From positions 152,562 through 216,561 of the forward strand of contig CADCMR010000002.1 in assembly GCA_902802585.1 (NCBI GenBank): 64,000 nt of DNA. Direction: 5' to 3'. Numbering within the stretch: the first letter of the stretch is position 1; each line of letters opens with the position of its first letter. The translations under genes and the position numbers were made by a program. This stretch comes from an uncultured bacterium. GTDB taxonomy: Bacteria > Verrucomicrobiota > Lentisphaeria > Victivallales > UBA1829. The notes below the pieces were generated by a model. The model was not told the DNA's origin and made no database searches. It saw nothing but the letters and a program-made list of their open reading frames with translations. This document shows, piece after piece, positions 1 through 8,716 of this stretch.

Positions 1-300
1 GGCGAATACTGCATTTCGAAGGCAGGGGTCGCCATGGTAACGCAGCTCTTCGCCGTCGAGATGGCGAAGTACGGCGTGAACGTGTACGAAATACGGCCCG
101 GCGTGATCGCCACGGACATGACCGCCTGCGTGAAGGAGAAATACGACAAGCTCATCGCCGAAGGACTCACGCTTCAGCCGCGCTGGGGAGCCCCGGAGGA
201 CGTCGCGAAAGCCGTCGCCATGATGGTGCGCGGCGACATCGGCTACTCCACTGGACAGGTCGTGAACGTCGGCGGCGGACTGGAGGTCGTCAGGCTGTGA
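1..300 (+). CDS. SDR family oxidoreductase, C-terminal part (start lies before the window)
   Basis: The frame is open from base 1 and ends at TGA 298-300, so only the last 99 residues are present. They begin with the short-chain dehydrogenase active-site motif YxxxK (Tyr at residue 3, Lys at residue 7 of the fragment), followed by the family's PGVIATDM loop and a C-terminal GQVVNVGGG, the usual end of FabG-like SDRs that reduce or oxidise hydroxyl/keto groups with NAD(P)H. The stop overlaps the GTG start of the next flavoprotein gene by 4 bases, so the two are translationally coupled and probably belong to one redox pathway. The substrate cannot be told from this fragment. Confidence 0.88.
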   Translation, partial: GEYCISKAGVAMVTQLFAVEMAKYGVNVYEIRPGVIATDMTACVKEKYDKLIAEGLTLQPRWGAPEDVAKAVAMMVRGDIGYSTGQVVNVGGGLEVVRL

Positions 301-2231
301 ATACCCGCCGCGTCCATACGCTCGTGATCGGGAGCGGAGCCGCCGGGCTGTGCGCCACTGTGCGCCTCCATGCGCTCGGCGTGACCGACGTCCTGATCTG
401 CTCCGAAGGGCTCCGCATGGGGACCTCCATCAACACCGGCAGCGACAAACAGACCTACTACAAGCTCGGCATGTATGGCGCGGAACCGGATTCCCCCGCC
501 CTGATGGCGCGCGACCTCTTCGCGGGCGGAGCCGTCCACGGCGACCTGGCGCTGGTTGAAGCCGCCGTCTCCCAGCAGGCGTTCGCCCACCTTGCAGCGC
601 TCGGCGTGCCGTTCCCGCACGACGAATTCGGGCAGCACATCGGCTACAAGACCGACCACGATCCGAAACGCCGTGCCACCAGTTGCGGACCGTACACTTC
701 GCGCGACATGTGCCTGCGCCTCATCGACGCCGTAAAAATGCGAGGGATTCCCGTGCTGGAGGACCGCGTGGTCTTCTCCCTGCTCACCGCTCCCGAGGGA
801 GACACGAAACGCTGCATCGGCGCGGCGCTCGTAAACCGCAGGGCAAAAAAGAAATCCAACATGATCGAATTCATCCGCGCGGAGAATGTGGTGTTCGCGA
901 CCGGCGGTCCCGGCGGTCTGTATGCCCGGAGCGTGTACCCGGCTGTCCACACGGGCGGCATCGGCGTGGCGCTGGAGGCTGGCGCGGCGGCACGGAATCT
1001 GCCGGAATCGCAGTTCGGGCTCGCCTCGCTGAAATTCCGCTGGAACGTCTCCGGCAGCTACATGCAGGTGCTGCCCCGGTTCATTTCCACGGACGAAAAC
1101 GGCGGGGACGAACGTGAGTTCCTGCGCGAGTATTTCGACGACGTCCGCGCGCTGGAGGACGCCGTCTTCCTGAAGGGCTACCAATGGCCGTTCGCCGCCG
1201 TCCACGTGCCCGGCTCCTCGCTCGTTGACCTCATGGTCTACGTAGAGACCGAGCTCCGCGGACGCCGCGTATGGCTGGACTACCGCGCCGATCCCGCCGA
1301 CCTCGACGTCGCCGCGCTTTCACAGGAAACGCGCGAATATCTCGAAAAGAGCGGCTGCACCGGGCGCACCCCGCTGGAACGCCTCCTGCAGATGAACGCG
1401 CCCGCCGTGGAGCTGTATCGCGCGCACGGCATCGACCTCGCGAAAGAACCGCTTGAGGTCGCCGTCTGCGCCCAGCACAACAACGGCGGACTTGCCGCGA
1501 ACCTCTGGTGGGAATCCGAAAACATCCGGCATCTCTTCCCCGTCGGCGAGGTCAACGGCTCGCACGGCGTGATCCGGCCCGGCGGCTCCGCGCTGAACGC
1601 GGGCCAGGTCGGGGCGTTCCGCGCCTCGGAATATATCGCCGCGCGCTATGTGGAACCCGACGGCTCGTTCGACGCGCCGTTTTTCTCCGCCGCCGAAAAA
1701 ATCGAGGAGGAGATATTCGACAAGATGGGCAAGGGCACGTTCTTCGACTGGAAGGAACAGCGCGCCATCATGCAGGCGCGCATGAGCAAATCCGGGGCGT
1801 TCCTGCGCGACAGGGAGTCGCTGAAAACCGCGCTGAAAGAGACGCGCGAACAGCTCGCGAACCTTCAGAACGACGGTCTCGCCTCGAACTCCGCCGCCGA
1901 ACTCTCCGAACGTCTCCGTACGCGCAGTCTCGTCTTCTCCGCCGCCGTCTACCTCGCCGCAATGCTCGAACAGGTCAAGGCGGGCGTCGGCTCGCGCGGC
2001 GGGTCCGTGGTACTCACTCCAGACGGACGCCCCGTACACGGCAGACTGCCGTTCCGCATCGTGGACGAGGACAAATCGTTCCGCGCAACGGTCCAGGAGG
2101 TCATCGCCGCGCCGGACGGCTCCGTTTCGGTCCGCCGCATTCCGTGCCGCCCGGTCCCGGAGACGGACGGCTGGTTCGAAACCGTATGGAAAGCCTGCCG
2201 CGAAAAACGCATTTACGATACAGGAGACTGA
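297..2231 (+). CDS. FAD-dependent oxidoreductase, fumarate reductase/succinate dehydrogenase flavoprotein-like
   Basis: A 644-residue protein starting at GTG 297 inside the SDR stop codon (GTGA overlap). The N-terminus carries the dinucleotide-binding GSGAAG at residues 13-18, and a second glycine-rich FAD contact (ATGGPGG) lies near residue 202. The C-terminal part contains PVGEVNGSHGVIRPGGSALNAGQVG, typical of the end of the FAD domain in fumarate reductase-like flavoproteins. The last 160 residues are helical, as in those enzymes. No signal peptide is seen, so it is probably cytoplasmic. It sits between an SDR and an Old Yellow Enzyme-type reductase, suggesting a three-step redox conversion of a small carbon compound. 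The substrate is unknown. Confidence 0.85.
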   Translation: MNTRRVHTLVIGSGAAGLCATVRLHALGVTDVLICSEGLRMGTSINTGSDKQTYYKLGMYGAEPDSPALMARDLFAGGAVHGDLALVEAAVSQQAFAHLAALGVPFPHDEFGQHIGYKTDHDPKRRATSCGPYTSRDMCLRLIDAVKMRGIPVLEDRVVFSLLTAPEGDTKRCIGAALVNRRAKKKSNMIEFIRAENVVFATGGPGGLYARSVYPAVHTGGIGVALEAGAAARNLPESQFGLASLKFRWNVSGSYMQVLPRFISTDENGGDEREFLREYFDDVRALEDAVFLKGYQWPFAAVHVPGSSLVDLMVYVETELRGRRVWLDYRADPADLDVAALSQETREYLEKSGCTGRTPLERLLQMNAPAVELYRAHGIDLAKEPLEVAVCAQHNNGGLAANLWWESENIRHLFPVGEVNGSHGVIRPGGSALNAGQVGAFRASEYIAARYVEPDGSFDAPFFSAAEKIEEEIFDKMGKGTFFDWKEQRAIMQARMSKSGAFLRDRESLKTALKETREQLANLQNDGLASNSAAELSERLRTRSLVFSAAVYLAAMLEQVKAGVGSRGGSVVLTPDGRPVHGRLPFRIVDEDKSFRATVQEVIAAPDGSVSVRRIPCRPVPETDGWFETVWKACREKRIYDTGD

Positions 2232-2234
2232 CGC

Positions 2235-3668
2235 ATGGATTACCCGAAACCCGCCTCGTTCCGCACGCTCGACGCATTCCGCGCGCACCTCGCCGCATCG
2301 AATATCCCCATCGGATTCGCCGAACTCCCGCCCGCCGGACAGTCCGCGCTCGCGAAACCGCTGGGCGCGATCGGCAACCGCTGGGCGGTCCTGCCCATGG
2401 AGGGCTGGGACTGCGGACGCGACGGCACGCCGTCCGAGTTCACACGCCGCCGTTGGCTCAGGTTCGCTTCGAGCGGCGCGAAGCTCATCTACGGCACCGA
2501 AGCCGCCGCCGTGATGCACAGCGGCCGCAGCAACACGCGCCAGCTGCTGGTCGCCGACCATACTGTTGGCGCTCTGAAACGACTCAACGAGGAAATGCGC
2601 CGGACGCACCGCGAACGCTTCGGCACGGATTCCGACCTGAAGATCGGGCTCCAGCTCACGCACTCCGGGCGGTTCTCGCACCCCGACGACGACCACGTGC
2701 TCGCCTCGAAGACCGCGTACGCCCATCCGCTCCTCGACAAAAAGTTTCACAACGACGCATCAAATGTGGTCTCGGACGACGAGGTCGCGGACATCATCTC
2801 GCACTTCATCCGCGCCGCAGAGCTCGCGCAGGACGCCGGATTCGATTTCGTGGACGTGAAGCTCGCGCACGGCTACCTCGGGCACGAATTCCTCACCGCC
2901 TACGACCGGCCCGGCCCGTTCGGCGGCTCCTTCGAGAACCGCACGCGCTTCTTCCGCGAGATCGCCGAAGGCATCGCGAAACGCTGTCCCGGCCTCGAAC
3001 TCTCCTCGCGCGTTAGCATCTTCGACATCCGCCCGTTCGTGAAGGGACCGGACGGCGTCGGCGTCCCGATGGAATGGGATACGGCGCGCCCCTACCCCTA
3101 CGCGTTCGGCGGCGCGGGCGACGGCCTCACGATGGACCCGGACCTGAAGGACACCGTCGCGCTCGTCGGTCTCATGCGTTCGCTCGGCGTGAAGATGATC
3201 TGCGCCACGATCGGCAGCCCGTACTACTGCGTCCACATCCAGCGCCCGGCGTTCTATCCGGTCTCCGACGGCTACCTGCCGCCGCACGACCCGCTCCGCA
3301 GCGTTTGGCTCCACATCGAGGCGGTGCGCCGTCTGCGCGAACTCTGCCCAGGCCTGCTCGTGGTCGGCTCCGGCTACACCGCGCTTCAGGAATACCTCCC
3401 GCACGCCGCCGAATACGCCGTGGCGAACGGACTCGCGGATTTCGTCGGGTTCGGGCGCATGGCGCTCTCCTACCCCGATTTCTGCGCCGATGTCCTCGCC
3501 GGACGCCCCCTGCGCCGCGCCTGCGTCTGCCGCACATTCGGCGACTGCACGAACGCTCCGCGCGCCGGGCTGATCTCCGGCTGCTATCCGCTCGACGAAT
3601 GCTACAAAAATCGCCCTGAGGCGAAGACGCTCGCCGAACTCAAGAAGGCCGCAAAATCCAGCAAATGA
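2235..3668 (+). CDS. NADH:flavin oxidoreductase, Old Yellow Enzyme family
   Basis: A 477-residue TIM-barrel FMN reductase. The sequence shows GLQLTHSGRFSHP (the HSGR segment typical of the family), a long barrel and the C-terminal FMN-phosphate region VGFGRMALSYPDF. The tail has a cysteine group (CVC, then C and C within about 20 residues) reminiscent of the iron-sulfur site of 2,4-dienoyl-CoA reductase-type members, but the spacing is not the standard one and the C-terminal FAD/NAD domains are absent. The start ATG lies 3 bases after the stop of the flavoprotein gene and is preceded by GGAG, so this is the third gene of the operon. It probably reduces an activated C=C bond. Confidence 0.86.
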   Translation: MDYPKPASFRTLDAFRAHLAASNIPIGFAELPPAGQSALAKPLGAIGNRWAVLPMEGWDCGRDGTPSEFTRRRWLRFASSGAKLIYGTEAAAVMHSGRSNTRQLLVADHTVGALKRLNEEMRRTHRERFGTDSDLKIGLQLTHSGRFSHPDDDHVLASKTAYAHPLLDKKFHNDASNVVSDDEVADIISHFIRAAELAQDAGFDFVDVKLAHGYLGHEFLTAYDRPGPFGGSFENRTRFFREIAEGIAKRCPGLELSSRVSIFDIRPFVKGPDGVGVPMEWDTARPYPYAFGGAGDGLTMDPDLKDTVALVGLMRSLGVKMICATIGSPYYCVHIQRPAFYPVSDGYLPPHDPLRSVWLHIEAVRRLRELCPGLLVVGSGYTALQEYLPHAAEYAVANGLADFVGFGRMALSYPDFCADVLAGRPLRRACVCRTFGDCTNAPRAGLISGCYPLDECYKNRPEAKTLAELKKAAKSSK

Positions 3669-3702
3669 ATTCATTCACCCCATATAAGAAAAGGTTTTCG
3701 CC

Positions 3703-5409
3703 ATGCTACACAAAACCGTTCTGACAGCTTCGCTCCTCGCCGCAGCGCTCGTTTCCGCGTTCGCCGCGGAACCCGTGCTCGAATTCAAGGTGAACAAGAA
3801 TGCGCCGCGCACCGCCGGGATGTGCGGCCCCACGCACGACGAGGAGGTGATCTTCGGCCTCGGCTCCGACGGCAAACAGCATTATTTCGCGGTCGGCACG
3901 GACGTCCGAGGTCCGGGCATCACGATCTGGCAGTCGGAGGACATGGTGAACTGGAAGGATGTCGGACGCGTCTTCACGCAGGCGAACAAGCCCGCGATCC
4001 TGGAGAGCGGCGGACGAGGCTTCGCCTACACGTTCCGCAACGTCGAGATCGGCGGTGACGGCGCGTACAAGTTCCTCGACACGCCCGCGCAGGGCAACAA
4101 CCGCCTGGGCAACGCCTTCTGGGCCCCGTGCATCTACTACCACGAGCCCGACCAGACCTATTACCTCTATTACTGCTGCTCGGCGTTCGGTGTCCGCAAC
4201 TCGTTCATCGGCTGCGCGAAGAGCAAGACGCTGGACAAAGGCTGGGAGGACTGCGGCCAGCTCATCCACACGCGCGTCGGCGACGGCAAGCGGTTCAACG
4301 CGATCGACCCGGCGGTCATTCGGGATGAAAAAGGAACCCCCTGGATGATCTACGGCTCGTATTTCGGCGGCATCGCCCTCGTTGAGCTCGACTCGAAGGA
4401 TCCCTCGAAACTGCTTCACCCCGGCACGCACGGAAAGACCGTGGCCTCGCGCACCACGGACACAGTCTTCGACATCAGCACGCTGGAAAAAGCGAAGACC
4501 GCACCGAAGAATGAGCCCGGCGGCGGCGCCGGCATCGAGGGAGCCAGTCTCCTGTATAATCCGCTTCGCGGATATTATTACCTCTTCGTCACGTACGACA
4601 ACCTGGAGTGGAGCTATCACTGCCGCGTCGGACGGTCGAAAAACATCGAGGGGCCGTACCTGGACTACAACGGCAAGCCGCTGATCGCCGACCAGCGGAA
4701 GCTCGGCGAGAACACCGTGTACGGCACGAAGATCATCGGGCCGTACCGCTGGAAGTCGGACAATGCCGGCTGGGCGGGGACCGGGCACACAACGGTCTTC
4801 CAAGCAGGCGGCAAAACCATGTTCGGCAGCAACAGCAAGTGGCAGGGCGCTCCCGGCTCGTTCCTCGGTCTGCGCCGGGTCTTCTGGTCGAAGGACGGCT
4901 GGCCCATGCTTTCGCCCTGCCTGTACGCGGGCGAAGGATTCTCCATCGGAAGCGGGGAAGAATATGTCGATGACAAACTGATTCCTTTCGATAACACGGT
5001 CAAAAAAGACGGCATCCTGAACTCCGGCGAGTCCGCGCAGTGGGATTTCATCGTCTTCAGCCAGTCGCAGGACCGCACGAACCGCCGCGTCGACGAATCG
5101 ACGATCTACACGATCAAAGCGGACGGGACCATCGAGGGCGGCGGCACGTGGAAGATCGGCACATGGAATTCCGTTATGCTGATCGCGGACGGCCGCACGA
5201 AGGACGGGAAAGGCTTCGGGCAACACATCCTCACAAACGGCGTTTCCATGCTGGTCGAGCTTCCCGGCGGCGTGAAGGCGGACGGCGTCTGCGCCTACGG
5301 CTGGGACCAGGACCGCAAATGCCAGACCGTGTTCTTCACCGGACTCACCGACAAGGGAGTCACTGTCTGGGGACAAAGAATTCCCCCCTCTTCAACCAAG
5401 GCAAATTAA
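3703..5409 (+). CDS. Secreted GH43 arabinanase-like glycoside hydrolase (paralogue 1)
   Basis: A 568-residue protein with a classic signal peptide (about residues 1-22, ending AFA-A). The five-bladed propeller pattern of GH43 endo-arabinanases is visible: THDEEV with the likely catalytic base Asp46, FWAPCIYY, YYLYY, an IDP motif with Asp202 as likely pKa modulator, and GIEGAS with Glu279 as likely acid. The C-terminal 120 residues form the beta domain that follows the catalytic domain in arabinanases, ending in VTVWGQRI. The gene begins 34 bp after the flavin reductase, with AAAAGG upstream, so it may be cotranscribed. It lacks the usual HDPS order in the first motif (HDEE instead), so substrate preference could differ from true arabinan. 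Confidence 0.84.
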   Translation: MLHKTVLTASLLAAALVSAFAAEPVLEFKVNKNAPRTAGMCGPTHDEEVIFGLGSDGKQHYFAVGTDVRGPGITIWQSEDMVNWKDVGRVFTQANKPAILESGGRGFAYTFRNVEIGGDGAYKFLDTPAQGNNRLGNAFWAPCIYYHEPDQTYYLYYCCSAFGVRNSFIGCAKSKTLDKGWEDCGQLIHTRVGDGKRFNAIDPAVIRDEKGTPWMIYGSYFGGIALVELDSKDPSKLLHPGTHGKTVASRTTDTVFDISTLEKAKTAPKNEPGGGAGIEGASLLYNPLRGYYYLFVTYDNLEWSYHCRVGRSKNIEGPYLDYNGKPLIADQRKLGENTVYGTKIIGPYRWKSDNAGWAGTGHTTVFQAGGKTMFGSNSKWQGAPGSFLGLRRVFWSKDGWPMLSPCLYAGEGFSIGSGEEYVDDKLIPFDNTVKKDGILNSGESAQWDFIVFSQSQDRTNRRVDESTIYTIKADGTIEGGGTWKIGTWNSVMLIADGRTKDGKGFGQHILTNGVSMLVELPGGVKADGVCAYGWDQDRKCQTVFFTGLTDKGVTVWGQRIPPSSTKAN

Positions 5410-5433
5410 CCCCAACACCCCGGAGGATTTACT

Positions 5434-7080
5434 ATGAAATACAAATCGACCTGCATCATCGCCGCGGTCCTCTGCGGCGGCATCCTTTCATTCGCCGCTG
5501 CTTCCTGCCAGAGCGGGAACCATGTCGCACCGAAGCCGGAAGCGCCCCTTACGTTCACCGTGCCGAACGGCCCCCGCACCGCCGGAATGTGCGGCCCCTC
5601 GCACGACGAGGAAATGATCTGGGGCCTCGGCTCCGACGGAAAGGAACACTATTACGCGGTCGGGACGGACGTCGGCGGCGCCGGCATCACGATCTGGCAG
5701 TCGGACGACCTGACGAAATGGAAGGACGTCGGGAAGGTCTTCACGCAGGCGAACGGACCGAAGATCCTGAACGGCGGAGGTCGCGGCTGGGGCTATGAGT
5801 TCAACGCCGTGAAGATCAACGACAAGGGCGAATACGAGTTCCTGACCGAGCGCAAGCCCGGCGCGAACAACTACCGTCTCGGCAACCCGTTCTGGGCCCC
5901 CTGCATCTACTTTAATGACGCGGACAAGACCTATTACCTGTACTACTCCTGCTCCGCCTACGGCACGCGCAATTCGTTCATCGGCTGCGCGAAAAGCAAG
6001 ACGCTGGACAAGGGCTGGGAAGACTGCGGACAGCTCATCCACACGCGCACCGGCGACGGCAAGAAGTTCAACGCGATCGACCCGGTCGTCTTCAAGGATG
6101 CGAACGGCAGAATCTGGCTGATTTACGGCTCGTTCTTCGGCGGCATCTCCATCGCGGAACTGAACCAGAAAGACCCCTCGAAACTGCGCGAACCCGGCAC
6201 GCACGGCAAGACCATCGCCTGCCGCGGCTACGACAAGGTCTACGAGCAGGACGGATTCGAGGGAAGACAGACGGTCAGCATCGACGGGCAGCGTTTTACC
6301 GCCTACGGCCTCGAAGGCGCAAGCATCGTGTACAATCCCGAGACGAAATATTACTATCTCTTCGTTTCCTACGACCGCCTCGCCTGGACCTACCATGTGC
6401 GCGTCGGCCGAAGCAAGTCGCCGGAAGGCCCGTACCTGGACCAGGCGGGCCGTCCGCTGGTCTATGACCAGGAGAAACAGGGGCCCGAGATCGTGAACGG
6501 CCTGAAGATCGTCGGCCCGTACCGCTGGAAATCCTGCAATGCCGGCTGGGGCGGAACCGGTCACACCACGCTCTTCTATGCCGCGGACGGCAGCCTGATG
6601 TTCGGCAGCAACTGCAAGGACCGCGCCAACGGCGGATCGTTCGTCGGCCTGCGGAAAGTCTTCTGGTCGGAAGACGGCTGGCCGCTGCTCTCCCCCTCAA
6701 TCTATGGAGGCGAAGGTTTTGACGCCTCCCTCACGCATGTCGCATCCGAGGCGGTCACGACGGACAAGGACGCCGCGGGCTGGGATTTCATCGTCTTCAG
6801 CGTCACGGACGACACCACGTTCCGCCGCACCGACGAATCGACCGTCTACACGCTCAAAAAGGACGGCTCGCTTGGAGACGGCGGCAAGTGGACGATCTCG
6901 AAGGACGGCGCATCCATGACCGTGGAGCTCCCCGGCGGCGTGAAGGCAGCCGGCAAATGCGCCTACGGCTATGATCAGGACCGCAGACAGCAGACCCTGA
7001 TCTTCACCGGGCTCACGAAGGACGGCATCGCCGTATGGGGACAGCGCATTCCTCCGAAGCCTGAGGCCCCGGCAAAATAA
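5434..7080 (+). CDS. GH43 arabinanase-like lipoprotein (paralogue 2)
   Basis: A 548-residue tandem paralogue of the preceding GH43 gene, 24 bp downstream with a GGAGG ribosome site. It shares long identical stretches (for example the SFIGCAKSKTLDKGWEDCGQ segment) and the same putative triad (Asp58, Asp216, Glu294) and C-terminal WGQRI end. The important difference is the N-terminus: residues 8-25 read as a lipoprotein signal ending AAASC, so Cys25 would be lipidated and the protein tethered to a membrane. Paralogue 1 has a simple cleavable signal. Together they could split one glycan between a released and a surface-bound enzyme. Confidence 0.84.
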   Translation: MKYKSTCIIAAVLCGGILSFAAASCQSGNHVAPKPEAPLTFTVPNGPRTAGMCGPSHDEEMIWGLGSDGKEHYYAVGTDVGGAGITIWQSDDLTKWKDVGKVFTQANGPKILNGGGRGWGYEFNAVKINDKGEYEFLTERKPGANNYRLGNPFWAPCIYFNDADKTYYLYYSCSAYGTRNSFIGCAKSKTLDKGWEDCGQLIHTRTGDGKKFNAIDPVVFKDANGRIWLIYGSFFGGISIAELNQKDPSKLREPGTHGKTIACRGYDKVYEQDGFEGRQTVSIDGQRFTAYGLEGASIVYNPETKYYYLFVSYDRLAWTYHVRVGRSKSPEGPYLDQAGRPLVYDQEKQGPEIVNGLKIVGPYRWKSCNAGWGGTGHTTLFYAADGSLMFGSNCKDRANGGSFVGLRKVFWSEDGWPLLSPSIYGGEGFDASLTHVASEAVTTDKDAAGWDFIVFSVTDDTTFRRTDESTVYTLKKDGSLGDGGKWTISKDGASMTVELPGGVKAAGKCAYGYDQDRRQQTLIFTGLTKDGIAVWGQRIPPKPEAPAK

Positions 7081-7106
7081 TCCGAGCCGATTACATGGCA
7101 AGAAAA

Positions 7107-7136
7107 GAGCCGTCCGGATTCAACTCCGGGCGGCTC
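7107..7136. terminator. Bidirectional hairpin between convergent genes
   Basis: A 12-bp stem (7107-7118 with 7125-7136, one G-T pair) and a 6-base loop lie between the end of the GH43 pair (+) and the end of the prepilin-like gene (-). A-rich sequence on its left gives a T-run on the minus strand, and AT-rich sequence follows on the right. Confidence 0.6.
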
Positions 7137-7266
7137 AATCATTATTGTGGGAAAACTAGTAGAAAAACCGTTTCGTGCTTGATCGAAGCCAAGCACTATA
7201 TCACCAATGCTTGCAGTGTGCGCAAGCGAAGATGAGCGCACTACCGAAGAGGAGGACTTGCCCTCC

Positions 7267-8130
7267 TTATTTCTTCACGCACTTGGCGTCGGACCAGCTT
7301 CCGACGGCGCGTCCCTGCCAGCCGAGACCGCTATCGCCGCCATACGTTTCGGTGAGCTTGTGGAAACGCGTCGGGATGGTCTGCATCCAGTTGTTCACGG
7401 TCACATGACCGTCGACGTACAGAATCGGCGGCGCGCCTTTGTGACGGGACTTGTCGTCGCGGACGGTGCCGAGTTCGCCGATGCTCGTGTCGTTTTCACG
7501 GATGCGCAGGTGGTACGCGTTGACGGTCTCGTATTCCTCGCTGTTGTTGGAGCGGCCCGGCTGGTGGTTCGGTCCCCAGTGGTCGGTGATCAGGATCAGG
7601 TCGGAGGGGCGCTGCGGATCGTTGAGGCGGCTGTTCACAAGGCGCGGATCGACGATGGCGTCGCTCGCGCTGCTGCCGGTTGTGCCGTCCTTGTACTTCA
7701 TCGTGCCGCCCTTGACGGGGTTGTTGCGGCCATAGCTGGCGGTGGCGCCCTCGGAGGTATCGGAGGGGCACTTGAAGACTTTCACCATGGCGAGCCCGGT
7801 GGGGTTCAGGCAGTCCTCGCGGTTCTTCTGGACGGCATCCAGGTAGTTGTCGGATTTTTCGCTGCCCGGCTTCATGCCGCCGTTCGCGTTCAGCAGGTCG
7901 CGGTACCAGGTGCTCCAGTTGGACAGCACGGTGATCTTCTGGTTGTTGTTCTGCGCGAACTGGCTGACGTACAGATGGAGGTTCTTCTGGTTCGCCAGGC
8001 ACTGCGCGCGCTTCGCGCTTTCGCGTGCGGAACGCAGCGAGGGAATCAGAATCCCTGCCAGGATCACGATAATGGCGATCACGATCAGCAGTTCGATCAG
8101 GGAATAAAACTGATATCTTGGATGTTTCAT
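7267..8130 (-). CDS. Prepilin-leader protein with H-x9-DG motif (type II secretion/pseudopilin-like)
   Basis: A 287-residue protein. The start at 8130 is chosen because AAAGGA precedes it and it puts the leader at the N-terminus; the frame stays open upstream to 8232. The leader has a short basic segment, then [23 protein letters not shown], the hydrophobic helix of prepilin-type proteins with the conserved Glu. The usual Gly before the cleavage site is not evident (QFYSLIE). The rest is a beta-rich globular domain ending with RHKGAPPILYVDGHV, an H-x9-DG motif found in large prepilin-like families of Lentisphaerota and Planctomycetota. Such proteins are usually exported to the cell surface, but their role is unknown. 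It is the last gene of a four-gene minus-strand cluster. Confidence 0.82.
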   Translation of the reverse strand: MKHPRYQFYSLIELLIVIAIIVILAGILIPSLRSARESAKRAQCLANQKNLHLYVSQFAQNNNQKITVLSNWSTWYRDLLNANGGMKPGSEKSDNYLDAVQKNREDCLNPTGLAMVKVFKCPSDTSEGATASYGRNNPVKGGTMKYKDGTTGSSASDAIVDPRLVNSRLNDPQRPSDLILITDHWGPNHQPGRSNNSEEYETVNAYHLRIRENDTSIGELGTVRDDKSRHKGAPPILYVDGHVTVNNWMQTIPTRFHKLTETYGGDSGLGWQGRAVGSWSDAKCVKK

Positions 8131-8200
8131 GGCGGATTCCTTTCTGACCGGGGGCTTCATCAAAACGGAGGCCCGAATTGTTATTTGCATCGTTTCATTC

Positions 8201-8228
8201 ACTATATCACGCTTTTCGGAAAAATCAA
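8201..8228 (-). promoter_or_regulatory. Sigma70-type promoter for the prepilin gene ending at 7267
   Basis: On the minus strand TTGATT (8223-8228) is followed after 16 bp by TATAGT (8201-8206). The predicted start point is about 64 bases upstream of the ATG at 8130. Confidence 0.55.
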
Positions 8229-8262
8229 GCATTTTTTTCTGTTTTCCGCAAAAAGCGGATAT

Positions 8263-8457
8263 TCAGTGCTTCCAGCCGTTCCGTTCGTAGAAAACATACG
8301 GCCAGCGGAGAACCAGATGGACGGCAAGCGCGCTCCGCAGGAACCACGCCAGCGTGGTCAGGTCGCGGAACCACCAGTGGACGACAACGAGGGCAACAAT
8401 GTTGATTGCAAGGATGGCATTCAGCACATAATCCCTGGAGATGTACGGCATCTTCAT
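8263..8457 (-). CDS. Small membrane protein, two predicted helices, no known family recognised
   Basis: A 64-residue protein with a good ribosome site (GGAAGGAAGG) before its ATG. Residues about 12-30 and 34-54 form two hydrophobic segments separated by RDLTT, and the C-terminus is basic and aromatic (YERNGWKH). It lies 30 bp after the truncated prepilin gene and upstream of the full-length prepilin gene, so it is probably expressed with them. A role in prepilin export or anchoring would fit the position but is only a guess. Confidence 0.55.
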   Translation of the reverse strand: MKMPYISRDYVLNAILAINIVALVVVHWWFRDLTTLAWFLRSALAVHLVLRWPYVFYERNGWKH

Positions 8458-8487
8458 GTGGGCCTTCCTTCCGCGTATCGTTTCCGG

Positions 8488-8679
8488 TTATTTCAGCGCC
8501 GGATCGTCGGACCAGCGTCCGTTGGCGGTCTCGCGGGAGGAACGGAGCGCGGGCAGCAGCAGGGCAGCGGGGATCGCGATGATGGCGATCACGATCAGCA
8601 GCTCGATGAGCGTAAAACAATGATGCGCGGAACGCCTCGCACAGGAGAAAAGCTCCTGTCTGTGGCGGGTTCCGCGCAT
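8488..8679 (-). pseudogene. Internally deleted prepilin-like gene (leader joined to C-terminal tail)
   Basis: The 63-codon frame has an intact prepilin leader ([28 protein letters not shown]) and then goes directly to GRWSDDPALK. In the neighbouring full-length gene (8717-9526) the same leader ends in [12 protein letters not shown] and the same tail, [10 protein letters not shown], comes about 215 residues later. The simplest reading is that about 200 codons were lost in frame, removing the whole globular domain including H-x9-DG. The ribosome site (AAAGG) and the frame are intact, so a mini-prepilin could still be made. A 7-bp inverted repeat (ACAGGAG/CTCCTGT) lies in the early coding part. 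Confidence 0.68.
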
Positions 8680-8716
8680 CGTGTTGACCTTTCCTGTGAA
8701 GGATGCGTCCCGGTTA

